From contig RFRL01000010.1 of assembly GCA_009924545.1 (NCBI GenBank), positions 1 to 35,716 on the forward strand: a DNA stretch of 35,716 bases, given 5' to 3'. The DNA comes from Planctomycetia bacterium. GTDB taxonomy: Bacteria > Planctomycetota > Planctomycetia > Pirellulales > UBA1268. Below, one piece after another: positions 1-12,167 of this stretch. The notes under the pieces were generated by a model. That model saw nothing but the letters and a program-made list of their open reading frames with translations, ran no database searches and was not told where the DNA came from. A program made the translations under genes and the position numbers. Numbering within the stretch: the first letter of the stretch is position 1; the number at the start of each line of letters is the position of its first letter.

Positions 1-1
1 T

Positions 2-286
2 GGCAACTACGCCGCTGACACCCGGTCGCCCTGCCTCCCCGACTGGCAGTTCCTCACCGGCACGCCCGCCACCATCGAGCGGATGCGCCGCGGCCTGGGG
101 CTTTACGACCTCGATCCGGTCGTCGATCGCGACCCCACGCGCCATGCCGCCGTGCTCCTCTTCGGCAACCCCGACAACGACCGCTGGGCGGTGCTGCCCG
201 CGGCGCTGCGACAGGGCTTGCTCGTCGAGGCGGTGCGCCGGGTAGGCGGGTTCACCTTCGAACAGCGCTACGGGATCCGCAGCTGA
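2..286 (+). CDS. SCO1/SenC-family copper chaperone (C-terminal part)
   Basis: The reading frame is open from the left window edge, so the ATG at 83 in the ORF track is internal and the true start lies upstream. The visible 94 residues match the C-terminal half of the SCO1/SenC thioredoxin-like fold: a WQFLTG segment, a helix running into a variable loop, and RHAAVLLFGN, whose His sits where SCO proteins have their conserved copper-ligand His. The CxxxC copper site would be further N-terminal and cannot be checked. SCO proteins act outside the cytoplasmic membrane, delivering copper or reducing thiols for oxidase and c-type cytochrome maturation. The next gene, 67 bp downstream on the same strand, is a multi-haem cytochrome, which fits that role and suggests one operon. 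Confidence 0.75.
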   Translation, partial: GNYAADTRSPCLPDWQFLTGTPATIERMRRGLGLYDLDPVVDRDPTRHAAVLLFGNPDNDRWAVLPAALRQGLLVEAVRRVGGFTFEQRYGIRS

Positions 287-353
287 CCGCCGTCGGTCGT
301 CCCCCGTCCCTCACCACGGTCCAACCATCCTCGTTCCCCATCCGGGATCAGCC

Positions 354-3300
354 ATGCACGCCGCCCAGCCGTCCCGTGTCGCCGCCGTCGCCAGCGCGGT
401 GTTGGTCGCCCTCGTGGCCGGTGTCGGCGCGGCAGCCGAGGCCGACCAGCGCGCCGTGCACCTCGTGGGCCACGAGGACATGGAGCTCCTCGCCCGGATC
501 CAGGACGTGATCGACGACTGGGATCCGCGCCGGCTGGAGAATCCCTACCTCACCGGGCTGCCGGAGAAGCAGCCCGACGGCGGCGAGCGGCTGCGGTTGG
601 TGGTGAAGCGGCCCGACCTGCTGGAGTTCGTCGCCGACGCCGAGGCGGCGGTGGCCCTCGGCAAGGCCTTCTTCTGGGACATGCAGGCCGGCAGCGACTT
701 CGGCCGGCGCGTGATCGACGACAAGGTCGTCTACCAGGGCACGGCGTGCGCTTCGTGCCACTACCGCAGCGGCGCCGATCCCCGTGACCGGCACACTAGC
801 CGGGTGTCGTACGTCGCCTGGGACCGCTACCGGCTCGACCCGGCCCATCCGGCCGCCGCCGATCCGGCCGCCCCACGGACCCACCTCGGCGAATTCGTCC
901 AGCGCCCCTTCGTGCCCAACGCCGACGTTCGCACCGACGTGCGCGACGTGGCCCTCGTGGTCGGGTCGCAGGGCGTCGAGCCCCGGATCTTCGACGGGCT
1001 CAACGTCGCCGCCCCCCCGGGAAAGCGCGAGTGGCGGTCGGAGCTCTCCTCGCCGCGCCGGCCATCCTGCGACACCTGCGCCCCGGCGAACCTGCCGGCG
1101 GCGCGGGCCGTCACCCTGCCGGAGTGGATGATGTTCCTCGAGGGGCAGCGCCCGGAGGGGCGGTTGCTCCGGCAGATCACCGGCCGCAACAGCCCGACGG
1201 TCGTCAACGCGGTGTTCGCCGACCGGCTGTTCCATGACGGGCGGGCGGAGTCGACGTTCAACGGTTTCTCGATCTTCGGCGACCACGATCCGCGCACCGT
1301 CCTCCACCGGCGCGACGCCGACGGCCGTCTCCACCCGGTGCGGGTGGCGATCAGCCACGCGGCTCTCGCCTCGCAGGCGGTGGGGCCGATCGTCAACGAC
1401 GTGGAGATGTCGTACCGCGGGCGCACCTTCCCCGACGTGGCCGACAAGCTCCTCGACCGGCCGTGGCTCGAACACCAGGAGGTGAGTCCGGCGGATGGCG
1501 TCTTGTCGCGGAAACCGTGGTACCGGCCCGACGGCCGCCGGCTCACCTACCGGCAATTGATCAAGAAGGCGTTCCGCGCCGATTGGTGGGCCGAAGCGCC
1601 GCAGGGTAGAGCGGTCGCCGACGTGCCGCTGATGCTGCGCGCCGACTGCCCCGACGAGGACCAGCGGATGGGCACGCTCATCGAGGCCAACTTCCCGCTC
1701 TTCTGGGGCCTGAGCCTCATGCTCTACCAGTCGACGCTGATCTCCGATGCCTCCCCCTTCGATGCGATGCTCCGGGGTGACGGCAGGCCGGTTGAGGCGC
1801 GCTGGGAGGGGCAGTACCGTCAGCTCCTCGCCCCGGTGATCATGGATCGGTTCACCACGCCGGGTGGGCCGCAGCCGCCGGAGCTGAAGACGGGAACCGC
1901 GGTGTTCCAACTCGGCTTCCGCACCTTCCTCGCCCGGGGCTGCGTGGAGTGCCACGATGGGCCGCTGTTCAGCGCCATCGCCGAGCGCGACCTGGCGGTC
2001 GAGCCGGAGCCCCCCATCGCCAAGACCATCGGCAACACCCTCCTCCCCTTCGCCCAGGCCGATGCGATCGCGATCAACGTCCATCGCTTCCGCATGGCGA
2101 CGGCCGCGGAGGTGGCCCGGCTGCTGGCGATGGCCGGTGTCGGTACCGTGCCGGGCGATCCCCTCCAACTGGCGCTGTGGGAACAGCTCGAGCCCGCCGA
2201 CGGTGACATCGGCCGGTTGCGCTGCGCCGTGCGCGAGGTCCTCGGGCGGCAGCCGGCGGGCGTGCCGACCGCCACCGCCGATGCGGTCGCCGACCTGCTC
2301 ATGACCTACGAGAAGCGGGCCGCCACCAGCACCGGCGGGCGCATTGCCTTCACCGAAGACCAGCGCGTGGCTCTCGCCGAGGAGCTCGTGGCACCGGTGT
2401 TCGTCGAGAAAATGCTCATCCCCACGGAACAGAAGCCGCTGGGGGCGGCGGGGCCGATCCCCTTCCTGCGTCCGCGGCTGCCGATCGCCGGCGCCCTCGC
2501 CGGCGAGGCCTACGCCTTCTACGACACCGGGTTCTACGCCCTGGGGGTGTCACCGCCCCGCCTCGACCGGGGTGTCGGCGGCTGGGAAGCGATGCGCGAC
2601 TGCCCGCCAGGGGGTCCGGCGGCGACCGCCCGGGGGGCCGCGCCGCCCGCGGTGGTGCAGGACGAGGAGGTCGTGGAACAGCATCAGGCCGCCAATGGTG
2701 CGCGCGGCAGCGCCTACCGGTTTCCGATGGTGGCCGCCGAGGCCGCGGCGAAGGCGGCGGCCGGTTGCGATCCGGGGCCGGTGCCCGAGTGGCCGTTCGA
2801 CATTTCCTGGAGCCGCAGCGTGTTTCCGCCGGTCTCGGGGATCGCCGACCTGGCGGTGCGGATGCGGCGCAGCGACGTGCATTTCCTCGCCCGCAGCCGC
2901 CGCCTGGTGTTCAACGAGGAACCCTTCGGTTACCGGAAGCCGTTCCTCCACGACAACGAGCTGGCCTTCTGGGGGGCGTTCCGCACCCCCACCCTGCGGA
3001 ACGTCGAGATCACCGCCCCCTACATGCACAACGGCCGGCTCATGGACATCGACGAGGTGATCGAGTTCTACGACGACGGCGGCACGCTCTGGCAGCGGGT
3101 CGACACCAATCCCGACAAGCATCCGGCGATGGTCCCCCTCGGACTCACGGAGGCCGAACGGAAGGCGCTGCGGTTCTTCCTCGCCTGCCTCACCGACGCC
3201 CGGGTGCGGCACGAGCAGGCGCCGTTCGATCACCCGTCGCTGGTGGTCGTCAACGGCTACGAGTCGGCCGCCGGGCGCATCGGACGCGAGCGGCTGGAGA

Positions 3301-3365
3301 TGGTGCCGGCCACCGGCGCAGCGGGCCTGGACCCGTCGCCGCCGCTGTTTCCCACGGGGCCGTGA
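354..3365 (+). CDS. Large di-haem cytochrome c peroxidase-like (MauG/CCP family) protein
   Basis: A 1003-residue protein starting at ATG 354 with a Sec signal peptide (Ala/Val-rich core, residues 6-27). Two canonical haem c sites are visible: CASCH (132-136) and CVECH (530-534). Between them is CDTCA (239-243), a CxxC pair with Ala where His is expected. The block around GRNSPTVVNAVF with a nearby HDGRAES, and the C-terminal FRTPTLRNVE...PYMHNGRL...DEVIEFYDDG, are hallmark di-haem peroxidase segments. Bacterial CCP/MauG proteins are usually about 330-450 aa, so this one carries large insertions, as planctomycete members often do. It is presumably periplasmic and either reduces H2O2 or oxidises an unknown substrate; which one cannot be told. 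It follows a SCO-type chaperone. Its stop lies inside a perfect inverted repeat shared with ligA. Confidence 0.85.
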   Translation: MHAAQPSRVAAVASAVLVALVAGVGAAAEADQRAVHLVGHEDMELLARIQDVIDDWDPRRLENPYLTGLPEKQPDGGERLRLVVKRPDLLEFVADAEAAVALGKAFFWDMQAGSDFGRRVIDDKVVYQGTACASCHYRSGADPRDRHTSRVSYVAWDRYRLDPAHPAAADPAAPRTHLGEFVQRPFVPNADVRTDVRDVALVVGSQGVEPRIFDGLNVAAPPGKREWRSELSSPRRPSCDTCAPANLPAARAVTLPEWMMFLEGQRPEGRLLRQITGRNSPTVVNAVFADRLFHDGRAESTFNGFSIFGDHDPRTVLHRRDADGRLHPVRVAISHAALASQAVGPIVNDVEMSYRGRTFPDVADKLLDRPWLEHQEVSPADGVLSRKPWYRPDGRRLTYRQLIKKAFRADWWAEAPQGRAVADVPLMLRADCPDEDQRMGTLIEANFPLFWGLSLMLYQSTLISDASPFDAMLRGDGRPVEARWEGQYRQLLAPVIMDRFTTPGGPQPPELKTGTAVFQLGFRTFLARGCVECHDGPLFSAIAERDLAVEPEPPIAKTIGNTLLPFAQADAIAINVHRFRMATAAEVARLLAMAGVGTVPGDPLQLALWEQLEPADGDIGRLRCAVREVLGRQPAGVPTATADAVADLLMTYEKRAATSTGGRIAFTEDQRVALAEELVAPVFVEKMLIPTEQKPLGAAGPIPFLRPRLPIAGALAGEAYAFYDTGFYALGVSPPRLDRGVGGWEAMRDCPPGGPAATARGAAPPAVVQDEEVVEQHQAANGARGSAYRFPMVAAEAAAKAAAGCDPGPVPEWPFDISWSRSVFPPVSGIADLAVRMRRSDVHFLARSRRLVFNEEPFGYRKPFLHDNELAFWGAFRTPTLRNVEITAPYMHNGRLMDIDEVIEFYDDGGTLWQRVDTNPDKHPAMVPLGLTEAERKALRFFLACLTDARVRHEQAPFDHPSLVVVNGYESAAGRIGRERLEMVPATGAAGLDPSPPLFPTGP

Positions 3366-3378
3366 GCCGATCGGCCCC
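3356..3378. terminator. Inverted repeat between convergent genes, possible bidirectional terminator
   Basis: GGGGCCG (3356-3362) pairs perfectly with CGGCCCC (3372-3378) around a 9-nt loop. It lies in the 13-bp gap between the convergent stops of the di-haem gene and ligA and partly overlaps the former. There is no T-run on either strand, so efficient intrinsic termination is uncertain. Position is the main support. Confidence 0.4.
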
Positions 3379-6836
<3,458 letters not shown>

Positions 6837-6918
6837 GGCATCCTGCCGTGACGGACCGCGGGCGAAGCAGCAATCTTGCCGCGTGCCCGGCGGCGTGGGC
6901 AAGGCCATTTCGCCGCTG

Positions 6919-7959
6919 TCAGGTCCCCCCGTCGAGCCCCGCGAGGCTGCACAGCACGTGGCTGGTCACGGCCGGCGGACAGCTCCACACGAGGAAGAAA
7001 CAGGCTTCGCGGACCAGCCGCTCGGCGGGGTGCCCGCTGACGAATCCCGCCCCCTTGCAGGCCGCAAGCGCCGCCTGGGAGGTCCGCAGGGCGAGGTTCG
7101 TGGCGGTGGCACGGAGGCAGTCACGCGGCCCCGGTTCGATCCCGGCCAGCGCCGCCCGGTGGAGATCGGCCTCCACCCCCCCGGCCTCGGCGCGAAACGC
7201 CGCGACGATCGCCACCAGATCGGGCCGTCGCTCGGCCTCCGTGGCCAGCAGGTCGAGCGCCCGCTGCGCCGCCCCCAGCGCCAGGGCAATCGTCGCCAGG
7301 CCGCCGCTGCGCACCCCACCCGCCGGCGGTGCGATGACGGCCAACGGCCGCACCGCGGTGAGCCCTACCGCGGCCGTCCGGCTGCCCGACAGCGCGAGCA
7401 ACTCCAGCGGCGGGGCGACGACCACGCCCGGGCTGCCGGTGGCGACGAGGAAGAAACGCTGCGCGCCCGCCTCGTCGATCGCCCCCGTGACCAACGTGTC
7501 GCTGCGGTCGGCGCCCGTCACCCAGGGGCACTGGCCATCGATGCGCCAGCCATCCGGACCGAGCGCCGCGCGGACGGCCGCGCTGCCGAGATGCCGCCGG
7601 CTGGTCGTGAGCTGCGAGATGCCCACGGTGGTGAAGCGCGTGCCCCCGGCGAGGGCCGGGAGCTCCGCCTGCCGTACCGCGGGCGCGGCGGCGGCGATCA
7701 GCCGGCAGGCGGCGGCCCACTGGGAAAGGACCAGCGCCGTGGTCAGGCACCGGCGCGCCACCGCCGTGAGCAGGCCGACGAGCGTGGCCTCGTCAACGCC
7801 GCGGCCGCCGGCATCGACCGGGATCCAGGCGCCGAGCACACCGCGCTCGGCGAGGAGGGCCAGGGTCCCGCTGTCCCACGGTCCCGCGACGGCCGTCCGG
7901 TCGGCGCGATGGGCGAGGTCGGCTTCCAGGGTGGGGAGGTCGGCCGAGGTGCGAAACAT
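6919..7959 (-). CDS. Acyl-CoA dehydrogenase family protein (divergent)
   Basis: A 346-aa protein from ATG 7959. It follows the acyl-CoA dehydrogenase plan: an N-terminal helical domain ending in GAWIPVDAGGRG (compare PxxxGGxG), a middle beta domain with GWRIDGQCPWVTGADRSD (compare GKKxWVTNAxxAD), and a C-terminal helical domain ending AERLVREACFFLVWS, where the family has the ExxxRDA...IxxGT segment. These flavoproteins oxidise acyl-CoA or related substrates, but this one is short and its C-terminal region is altered, so substrate and activity are uncertain. I could not assign the catalytic Glu with confidence. It is divergent from glgP, with 134 bp between start codons, and may be the first gene of a run leading to the GT9 gene. 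Confidence 0.7.
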   Translation of the reverse strand: MFRTSADLPTLEADLAHRADRTAVAGPWDSGTLALLAERGVLGAWIPVDAGGRGVDEATLVGLLTAVARRCLTTALVLSQWAAACRLIAAAAPAVRQAELPALAGGTRFTTVGISQLTTSRRHLGSAAVRAALGPDGWRIDGQCPWVTGADRSDTLVTGAIDEAGAQRFFLVATGSPGVVVAPPLELLALSGSRTAAVGLTAVRPLAVIAPPAGGVRSGGLATIALALGAAQRALDLLATEAERRPDLVAIVAAFRAEAGGVEADLHRAALAGIEPGPRDCLRATATNLALRTSQAALAACKGAGFVSGHPAERLVREACFFLVWSCPPAVTSHVLCSLAGLDGGT

Positions 7960-8032
7960 GAGGCTGGCCCACGACGGTCATGACGCCCTGTGACGACCGA
8001 GCGCAGGGGTCGAACGGGCTCCATCCGGCCAC

Positions 8033-8038
8033 TATACT
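8033..8038 (+). promoter_or_regulatory. Candidate -10 element (TATACT) for glgP
   Basis: TATACT lies 55 bp before the chosen glgP ATG, in the divergent gap with the acyl-CoA dehydrogenase gene. The sequence 17 bp upstream (TCGAAC) is only a weak -35. The hexamer stands out because the region is very GC-rich. Confidence 0.35.
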
Positions 8039-8093
8039 GCGTCCCTTCTGGCACGGTTTCCCGCCATCTCCATCCCCCGCCCGGAGTCGAACC

Positions 8094-10376
8094 ATGAGCC
8101 AGGAAGACGCGTCCCCACTTGCTCCCGCTGGCACCGTTCGCCACGACCACGACGAATTCGACGTGCAGGTCAGCGGTGGTGGCGGCCCCCAGTCACCGGC
8201 GCCGCGCAGCCTCGCCCCGCCGCGCCTCGACGAGATGTCGCCGCAGAGCCTGTACGACAAGTGCCTGGCGCTGGCCCGCAACCTGTGGTGGAGCTGGCAC
8301 CCCGAGGTGGGGAACATGTTCCGCGAGCTCGACCCCATCCGCTGGCGGCAGCTCGACCACAACCCGATCGCCCTCCTCGCCGAGTTCACTCCGGAGCGCC
8401 TGGAGGCCCGCGCGGCGGAGCTGGTGCTCTACAGCCGGATCAACCAGGCTTACCGGCGTCTCAAGGAGTATCTCGCCGCCGGCACCACCTGGAGCAACGT
8501 CCATGCCGGCGTGCTCGGGTCGAAGCCGGTGGTGTATTTCTCCGCCGAGTTCGGCATCCACGAGTCGATCCCGATTTATTCCGGCGGCCTCGGCGTCCTT
8601 TCCGGTGACCATGTCAAGAGCGCCAGCGGCCTGGGGATCCCGCTGTTGGCGGTGGGGTTGTTCTACGATCAGGGCTATTTCAAGCAGCAGCTCGACATCG
8701 ATGGGTACCAGCACGAGGAATACCTGCAGAACCGTGTCGACAATCTCCCCATCGAGCCGGCGATCGGGGCCGACGGGCAGCCGATCCAGGTGTCGATCGA
8801 CACGCGCAGCGGGCCGATCCACGCCAAGGTGTGGAAGATGGCGGTGGGGCGCGTGAACCTCTACCTCCTCGATTCCAACGTCGAGGGCAACAAGCCGGAG
8901 GATCGGCAGCTCACCGCCCGCCTCTACGGCGGCGACACCCGGGTGCGGATCCGCCAGGAACTGGTGCTCGGTGTGGGGGGCGTGCGCGCGGTCCGGGCCC
9001 TCGGGGTGGTGCCCGGGGTCTACCATCTCAACGAGGGGCACTCGGTGTTCGCCACGCTGGAGGCCGTGCGCGGCCGCGTGGAGCGCGACGGGTATGCCTT
9101 CGACGACGCGGTCCGACAGGTGGCCCGGCAGACCGTGTTCACCACCCACACGCCAGTGCCGGCCGGCCACGACCGTTTCGACGGGGGCCTCGTCGAGGAA
9201 CACCTGGGGCCGATGCGCGACGCCCTGGGCATCTCCCACGAGCAGCTCATGGGCCTGGGGCGGGTCGAGCCCCACAACCACGGCGAGCCGTTCTGCATGA
9301 CCGTGCTGGGGCTGAAGCTCTCCCGGCGGGCGAATGCCGTCAGCGCCCTGCACGGCCACGTGAGCCGGAAAATGTGGGCCAACCTCTGGCCGTGGCGTGT
9401 CGAGGAGGAGGTGCCGATCGGCCACATCACCAACGGCGTCCACGTGCCGAGCTGGTTGTCGTGGCAGATGCTCCAGCTGTACGACCGGCTCTTCCCCGCC
9501 AACTGGTTCCGGCGGATGGGGGAGCCCGACGTCTGGCAGCGGATCCACGATTGCGACCCGGGCGAGCTCTGGGAAACCCACTACGCCCTCAAGAACCTCC
9601 TCCTCCAGTTCGTGCGCCGCCGCCTGTCGCGGCAGTGCCGGCGGCGCGGCGAGTGCGACGAGGCGGTGGAGATGGCGCGCACGGTGCTCGATCCCAATGT
9701 CCTCACCATCGGCTTCGCCCGCCGCTTCGCCACCTACAAGCGGGCCGACCTGGTGCTCTCCGACCTCGACCGGCTCGTGGAGTTGATCAGCGACCCCGAC
9801 CGGCCGATCCAGATCATCTTCTCCGGCAAGGCCCATCCCGCCGACGAGCCGGGCAAGAACCTCATCCGCCGGATCGCCAACCTGCGCCACGACCCGCGGA
9901 CGCACGGACGGATCGTGTTCGTCGAGGACTACGACATCAACGTCTGCCGGCACCTCATCCAGGGCGTCGACGTGTGGCTCAACAACCCGCGCCGGCCGCT
10001 GGAGGCCTCGGGCACCAGCGGTCAGAAGGTGGTGCTCAACGGCGGGCTCAACTGCTCGATCCTCGATGGCTGGTGGGCCGAGGCGTTCGACGGACACAAC
10101 GGGTTCGCCATCGGCCGCGGGGAGACCCACGCCAACGACGAGATCACCGACCGCCGCGATGCCGACGCGCTGTTCGCCGTGCTCCGCAAAGAGGTCATCC
10201 CGCTGTTCTACGAGCGCGACTCCGACGGGCTGCCGCGGACCTGGATCAAGATGATGATGAACTCGATCAGCTCGCTGGCGTGGCGCTTCAGTTCGCACCG
10301 CATGGTGATGGATTACGCCCGGGCGTGCTACGTGCCGGCCGCCGGCGGGGTGTCGTGCGACATGGCCAGTCGCTGA
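8094..10376 (+). CDS. glgP: Alpha-glucan phosphorylase (GT35, DUF3417-containing type)
   Basis: Releases glucose 1-phosphate from glycogen or other alpha-1,4-glucans in the cytoplasm, using PLP. ATG 8094 is chosen over the track start at 7980 because GGAG lies 7 bp upstream and the extra N-terminus is not family-like; the product is 760 aa. Residues about 40-150 form the N-terminal DUF3417 region (ARNLWWSWHPEV). The GT35 core follows, with SAEFGIHESIPIYSGGLGVLSGDH, HTPVPAGHDRF, GFARRFATYKRADL and IIFSGKAHPADEPGK. The PLP lysine is K645 in EASGTSGQK, where this subfamily more often has GTSGMK. This is the short bacterial/archaeal phosphorylase type rather than the MalP type. The phosphohexomutase at 31.4-33.2 kb could use its product, though the genes are not linked. 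Confidence 0.93.
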   Translation: MSQEDASPLAPAGTVRHDHDEFDVQVSGGGGPQSPAPRSLAPPRLDEMSPQSLYDKCLALARNLWWSWHPEVGNMFRELDPIRWRQLDHNPIALLAEFTPERLEARAAELVLYSRINQAYRRLKEYLAAGTTWSNVHAGVLGSKPVVYFSAEFGIHESIPIYSGGLGVLSGDHVKSASGLGIPLLAVGLFYDQGYFKQQLDIDGYQHEEYLQNRVDNLPIEPAIGADGQPIQVSIDTRSGPIHAKVWKMAVGRVNLYLLDSNVEGNKPEDRQLTARLYGGDTRVRIRQELVLGVGGVRAVRALGVVPGVYHLNEGHSVFATLEAVRGRVERDGYAFDDAVRQVARQTVFTTHTPVPAGHDRFDGGLVEEHLGPMRDALGISHEQLMGLGRVEPHNHGEPFCMTVLGLKLSRRANAVSALHGHVSRKMWANLWPWRVEEEVPIGHITNGVHVPSWLSWQMLQLYDRLFPANWFRRMGEPDVWQRIHDCDPGELWETHYALKNLLLQFVRRRLSRQCRRRGECDEAVEMARTVLDPNVLTIGFARRFATYKRADLVLSDLDRLVELISDPDRPIQIIFSGKAHPADEPGKNLIRRIANLRHDPRTHGRIVFVEDYDINVCRHLIQGVDVWLNNPRRPLEASGTSGQKVVLNGGLNCSILDGWWAEAFDGHNGFAIGRGETHANDEITDRRDADALFAVLRKEVIPLFYERDSDGLPRTWIKMMMNSISSLAWRFSSHRMVMDYARACYVPAAGGVSCDMASR

Positions 10377-10403
10377 CCGGGCCGGAGGGAGCGGGTCGAC
10401 AGA

Positions 10404-12167
10404 TCACTCGCGGTCGGTGGGGCCCGGCGTGGCGGGCGGCGGCGTCGCGGTTCCCTTGGCCGGCTCGGTCGCCGCGGGCGGGGTGCCCGCTTCCGGGGGC
10501 GCGGCCGGCGCAGGGGCAGCCGGCGGCGGCACCGCCGGTGTTCGGGAGAAGGCGATTTCGTCGTCCCACGTCGCCTCGATCGCCCGGGCCGCTGCCACGC
10601 CACCGCGCGCCGCCTCGAGGGCCTCGCGGGCCGTGGCCGCCGCCCGCTCGGCATCGGCGAGCGCCGCTGCAGCGGCGACCATGGCGGCCTCCGCGGCTTC
10701 GACGCCAGCGCGGGCGGAGGTCTCCGCCGCCGTGGCCTTGGCCACCCCCTCCCGCGCCGCGGCCAAGCGGTCGGCCAGCGGCGCCGGATTGGTGTCGAGT
10801 TCGCCGAGGGGCGTGCCGTCGGCTGTCCGGACCATGATCAGCCGGCCGTTGAAGTCGGCCGCGAGGAGGGCAGCGGCGTCGTCGGTGGCGGCCACGCGGA
10901 GCCCGATGTCGCTGAGCCCCTCGATCGAGCGCTCGAGGCGGCCCTCGGCCGTCCACAGTTTCACGCGCCGGTCATGCCCGGTGGAGACGAGACGGCCGTC
11001 GGCGAGCCAGGCCAAACCCTCGGTCCCGCCGGGGTGGGCATCCCATCCCTTGGCGAGCGTGCCCCCCTTCGTGTCCCAGACCTTGATCGTGCCGTCGCTC
11101 GAGCCGCTCGCCACTGCGGCGCCGTCGGGGCGCCACGTGACGACGGTGATGCCTCCCTTGTGGCCGCGGAGCACCGCATGCTCCCGGGCCCCGGCCGATT
11201 CCCACAGGAAGAGGTTGCCCGCCCGGTCGCCGCTGGCCAACAGGCGCCCGTCGGGGGAGAACTCCAGGGCCGTCACCCAGTCGGTGTGACGATCGATCTC
11301 GGCCTCGACGGCGCCGTCGTCGGTGCGCAGGAGCCGCACCATCCGCGCCGGGCCGCCGAGGGCGACCCAGCGCTGGTCGGCCGAGATGTCGGCCGCCAGG
11401 ATCTCGTCGAACTCGTTGCCCAGCTCGAGGAGCCGCGTGGCCGTGGCCACGTCCCACACCACCACCCGGCCGCTCTGAGCCGCCACGCCGCCGCCCGCCA
11501 GGAGGAGCCGCCCCGATCGGGAGAAACGCAGCGTCTTCGCCACCCCTTCCGGAAACGGCAGCACACCGAGCAACGTCCGGTTGGCGGTGTCGTGGAGGAG
11601 CACCTGCCGCCGCCCTCCCACGGCCGCAACGGCACCGTGCGGCGAGGCGGCGAGGGCCGTCACCGAGCCGGCGCGGCGGCTGACGGTGAGTGGTTCCTTG
11701 GGAAGCCGCGGGGGGAGCACGGGAGGGCCCTCGGGGCGGACCGCCGCGCCGGCCGCCATGGCCAGGCCCGCCGTCCGTGGCCGGGCGGGAGCCGCGCCGT
11801 CGCGTTCCACGGCACCGGCGGCGATCCAGCGCCGGATCAGGTCGAGAGCGTCGGCCGGGATGCGGTCGGCCTCCGGCGGCATCTTCGGCTCGGAGGCATG
11901 GCTCACCAGTTGCCAGAGGTACGACGAGTCGGCATCGCCCGGGGCCACCACCTCGCCCGAACTGCCGCCGGCGAGCAGCTGGGCGAACGACGACAGATCG
12001 AGCCCCCCGCGCTTCCGGTCGGGGTTGTGGCAGCTGCAGCACTTCTCGCGGAACAGCGGGGCGATGTCGCGCTCGAAGGTCGGCGCGGGAGGATCGGCGG
12101 CATGGCCGAGCGCGGCGGCGGCCACGAGGAGCCCGGCGAGGCACAGGGAGGCACGCGGGGGGCGCAT
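10404..12167 (-). CDS. Exported PSCyt1 haem domain + WD40 repeat protein with Ala-rich coiled-coil tail
   Basis: A 587-aa protein from ATG 12167. It has a signal peptide (residues 1-23), then a planctomycete cytochrome c-like domain with one CXXCH site (C43-H47) followed by PDRKRGGLDLSS, the usual PSCyt1 context. Next come about six to seven WD40-type blades, the best being TDWVTALEFSPDGRLLASGD and ITVVTWRPDGAAVASGSSDG, each ending in a WD/LW-like pair. The C-terminus is an Ala/Glu-rich predicted coiled coil, then a Pro/Ala-rich tail. Its ATG overlaps the upstream gene's stop by one base (TGATG), so it is the last gene of a coupled four-gene operon. The function is unknown; an exported scaffold with a single haem is the most that can be read. 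The track start 297 bp upstream lies inside the preceding gene. Confidence 0.85.
   Translation of the reverse strand: MRPPRASLCLAGLLVAAAALGHAADPPAPTFERDIAPLFREKCCSCHNPDRKRGGLDLSSFAQLLAGGSSGEVVAPGDADSSYLWQLVSHASEPKMPPEADRIPADALDLIRRWIAAGAVERDGAAPARPRTAGLAMAAGAAVRPEGPPVLPPRLPKEPLTVSRRAGSVTALAASPHGAVAAVGGRRQVLLHDTANRTLLGVLPFPEGVAKTLRFSRSGRLLLAGGGVAAQSGRVVVWDVATATRLLELGNEFDEILAADISADQRWVALGGPARMVRLLRTDDGAVEAEIDRHTDWVTALEFSPDGRLLASGDRAGNLFLWESAGAREHAVLRGHKGGITVVTWRPDGAAVASGSSDGTIKVWDTKGGTLAKGWDAHPGGTEGLAWLADGRLVSTGHDRRVKLWTAEGRLERSIEGLSDIGLRVAATDDAAALLAADFNGRLIMVRTADGTPLGELDTNPAPLADRLAAAREGVAKATAAETSARAGVEAAEAAMVAAAAALADAERAAATAREALEAARGGVAAARAIEATWDDEIAFSRTPAVPPPAAPAPAAPPEAGTPPAATEPAKGTATPPPATPGPTDRE

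Noticed and set aside
348-2168. 606-aa - strand ORF opposite the di-haem gene
   Set aside because: Arg/Gly/His/Pro-rich shadow with no family motif; the + strand frame has haem and peroxidase signatures.
8193-10298. 701-aa - strand ORF opposite glgP
   Set aside because: Composition of a shadow frame; glgP is full length with all motifs.
10377-10427. CCGGGCC...GGCCCGG inverted repeat between glgP and the WD40 gene as a terminator
   Set aside because: The loop is 37 bases and one arm lies in coding sequence; too weak at this GC content.
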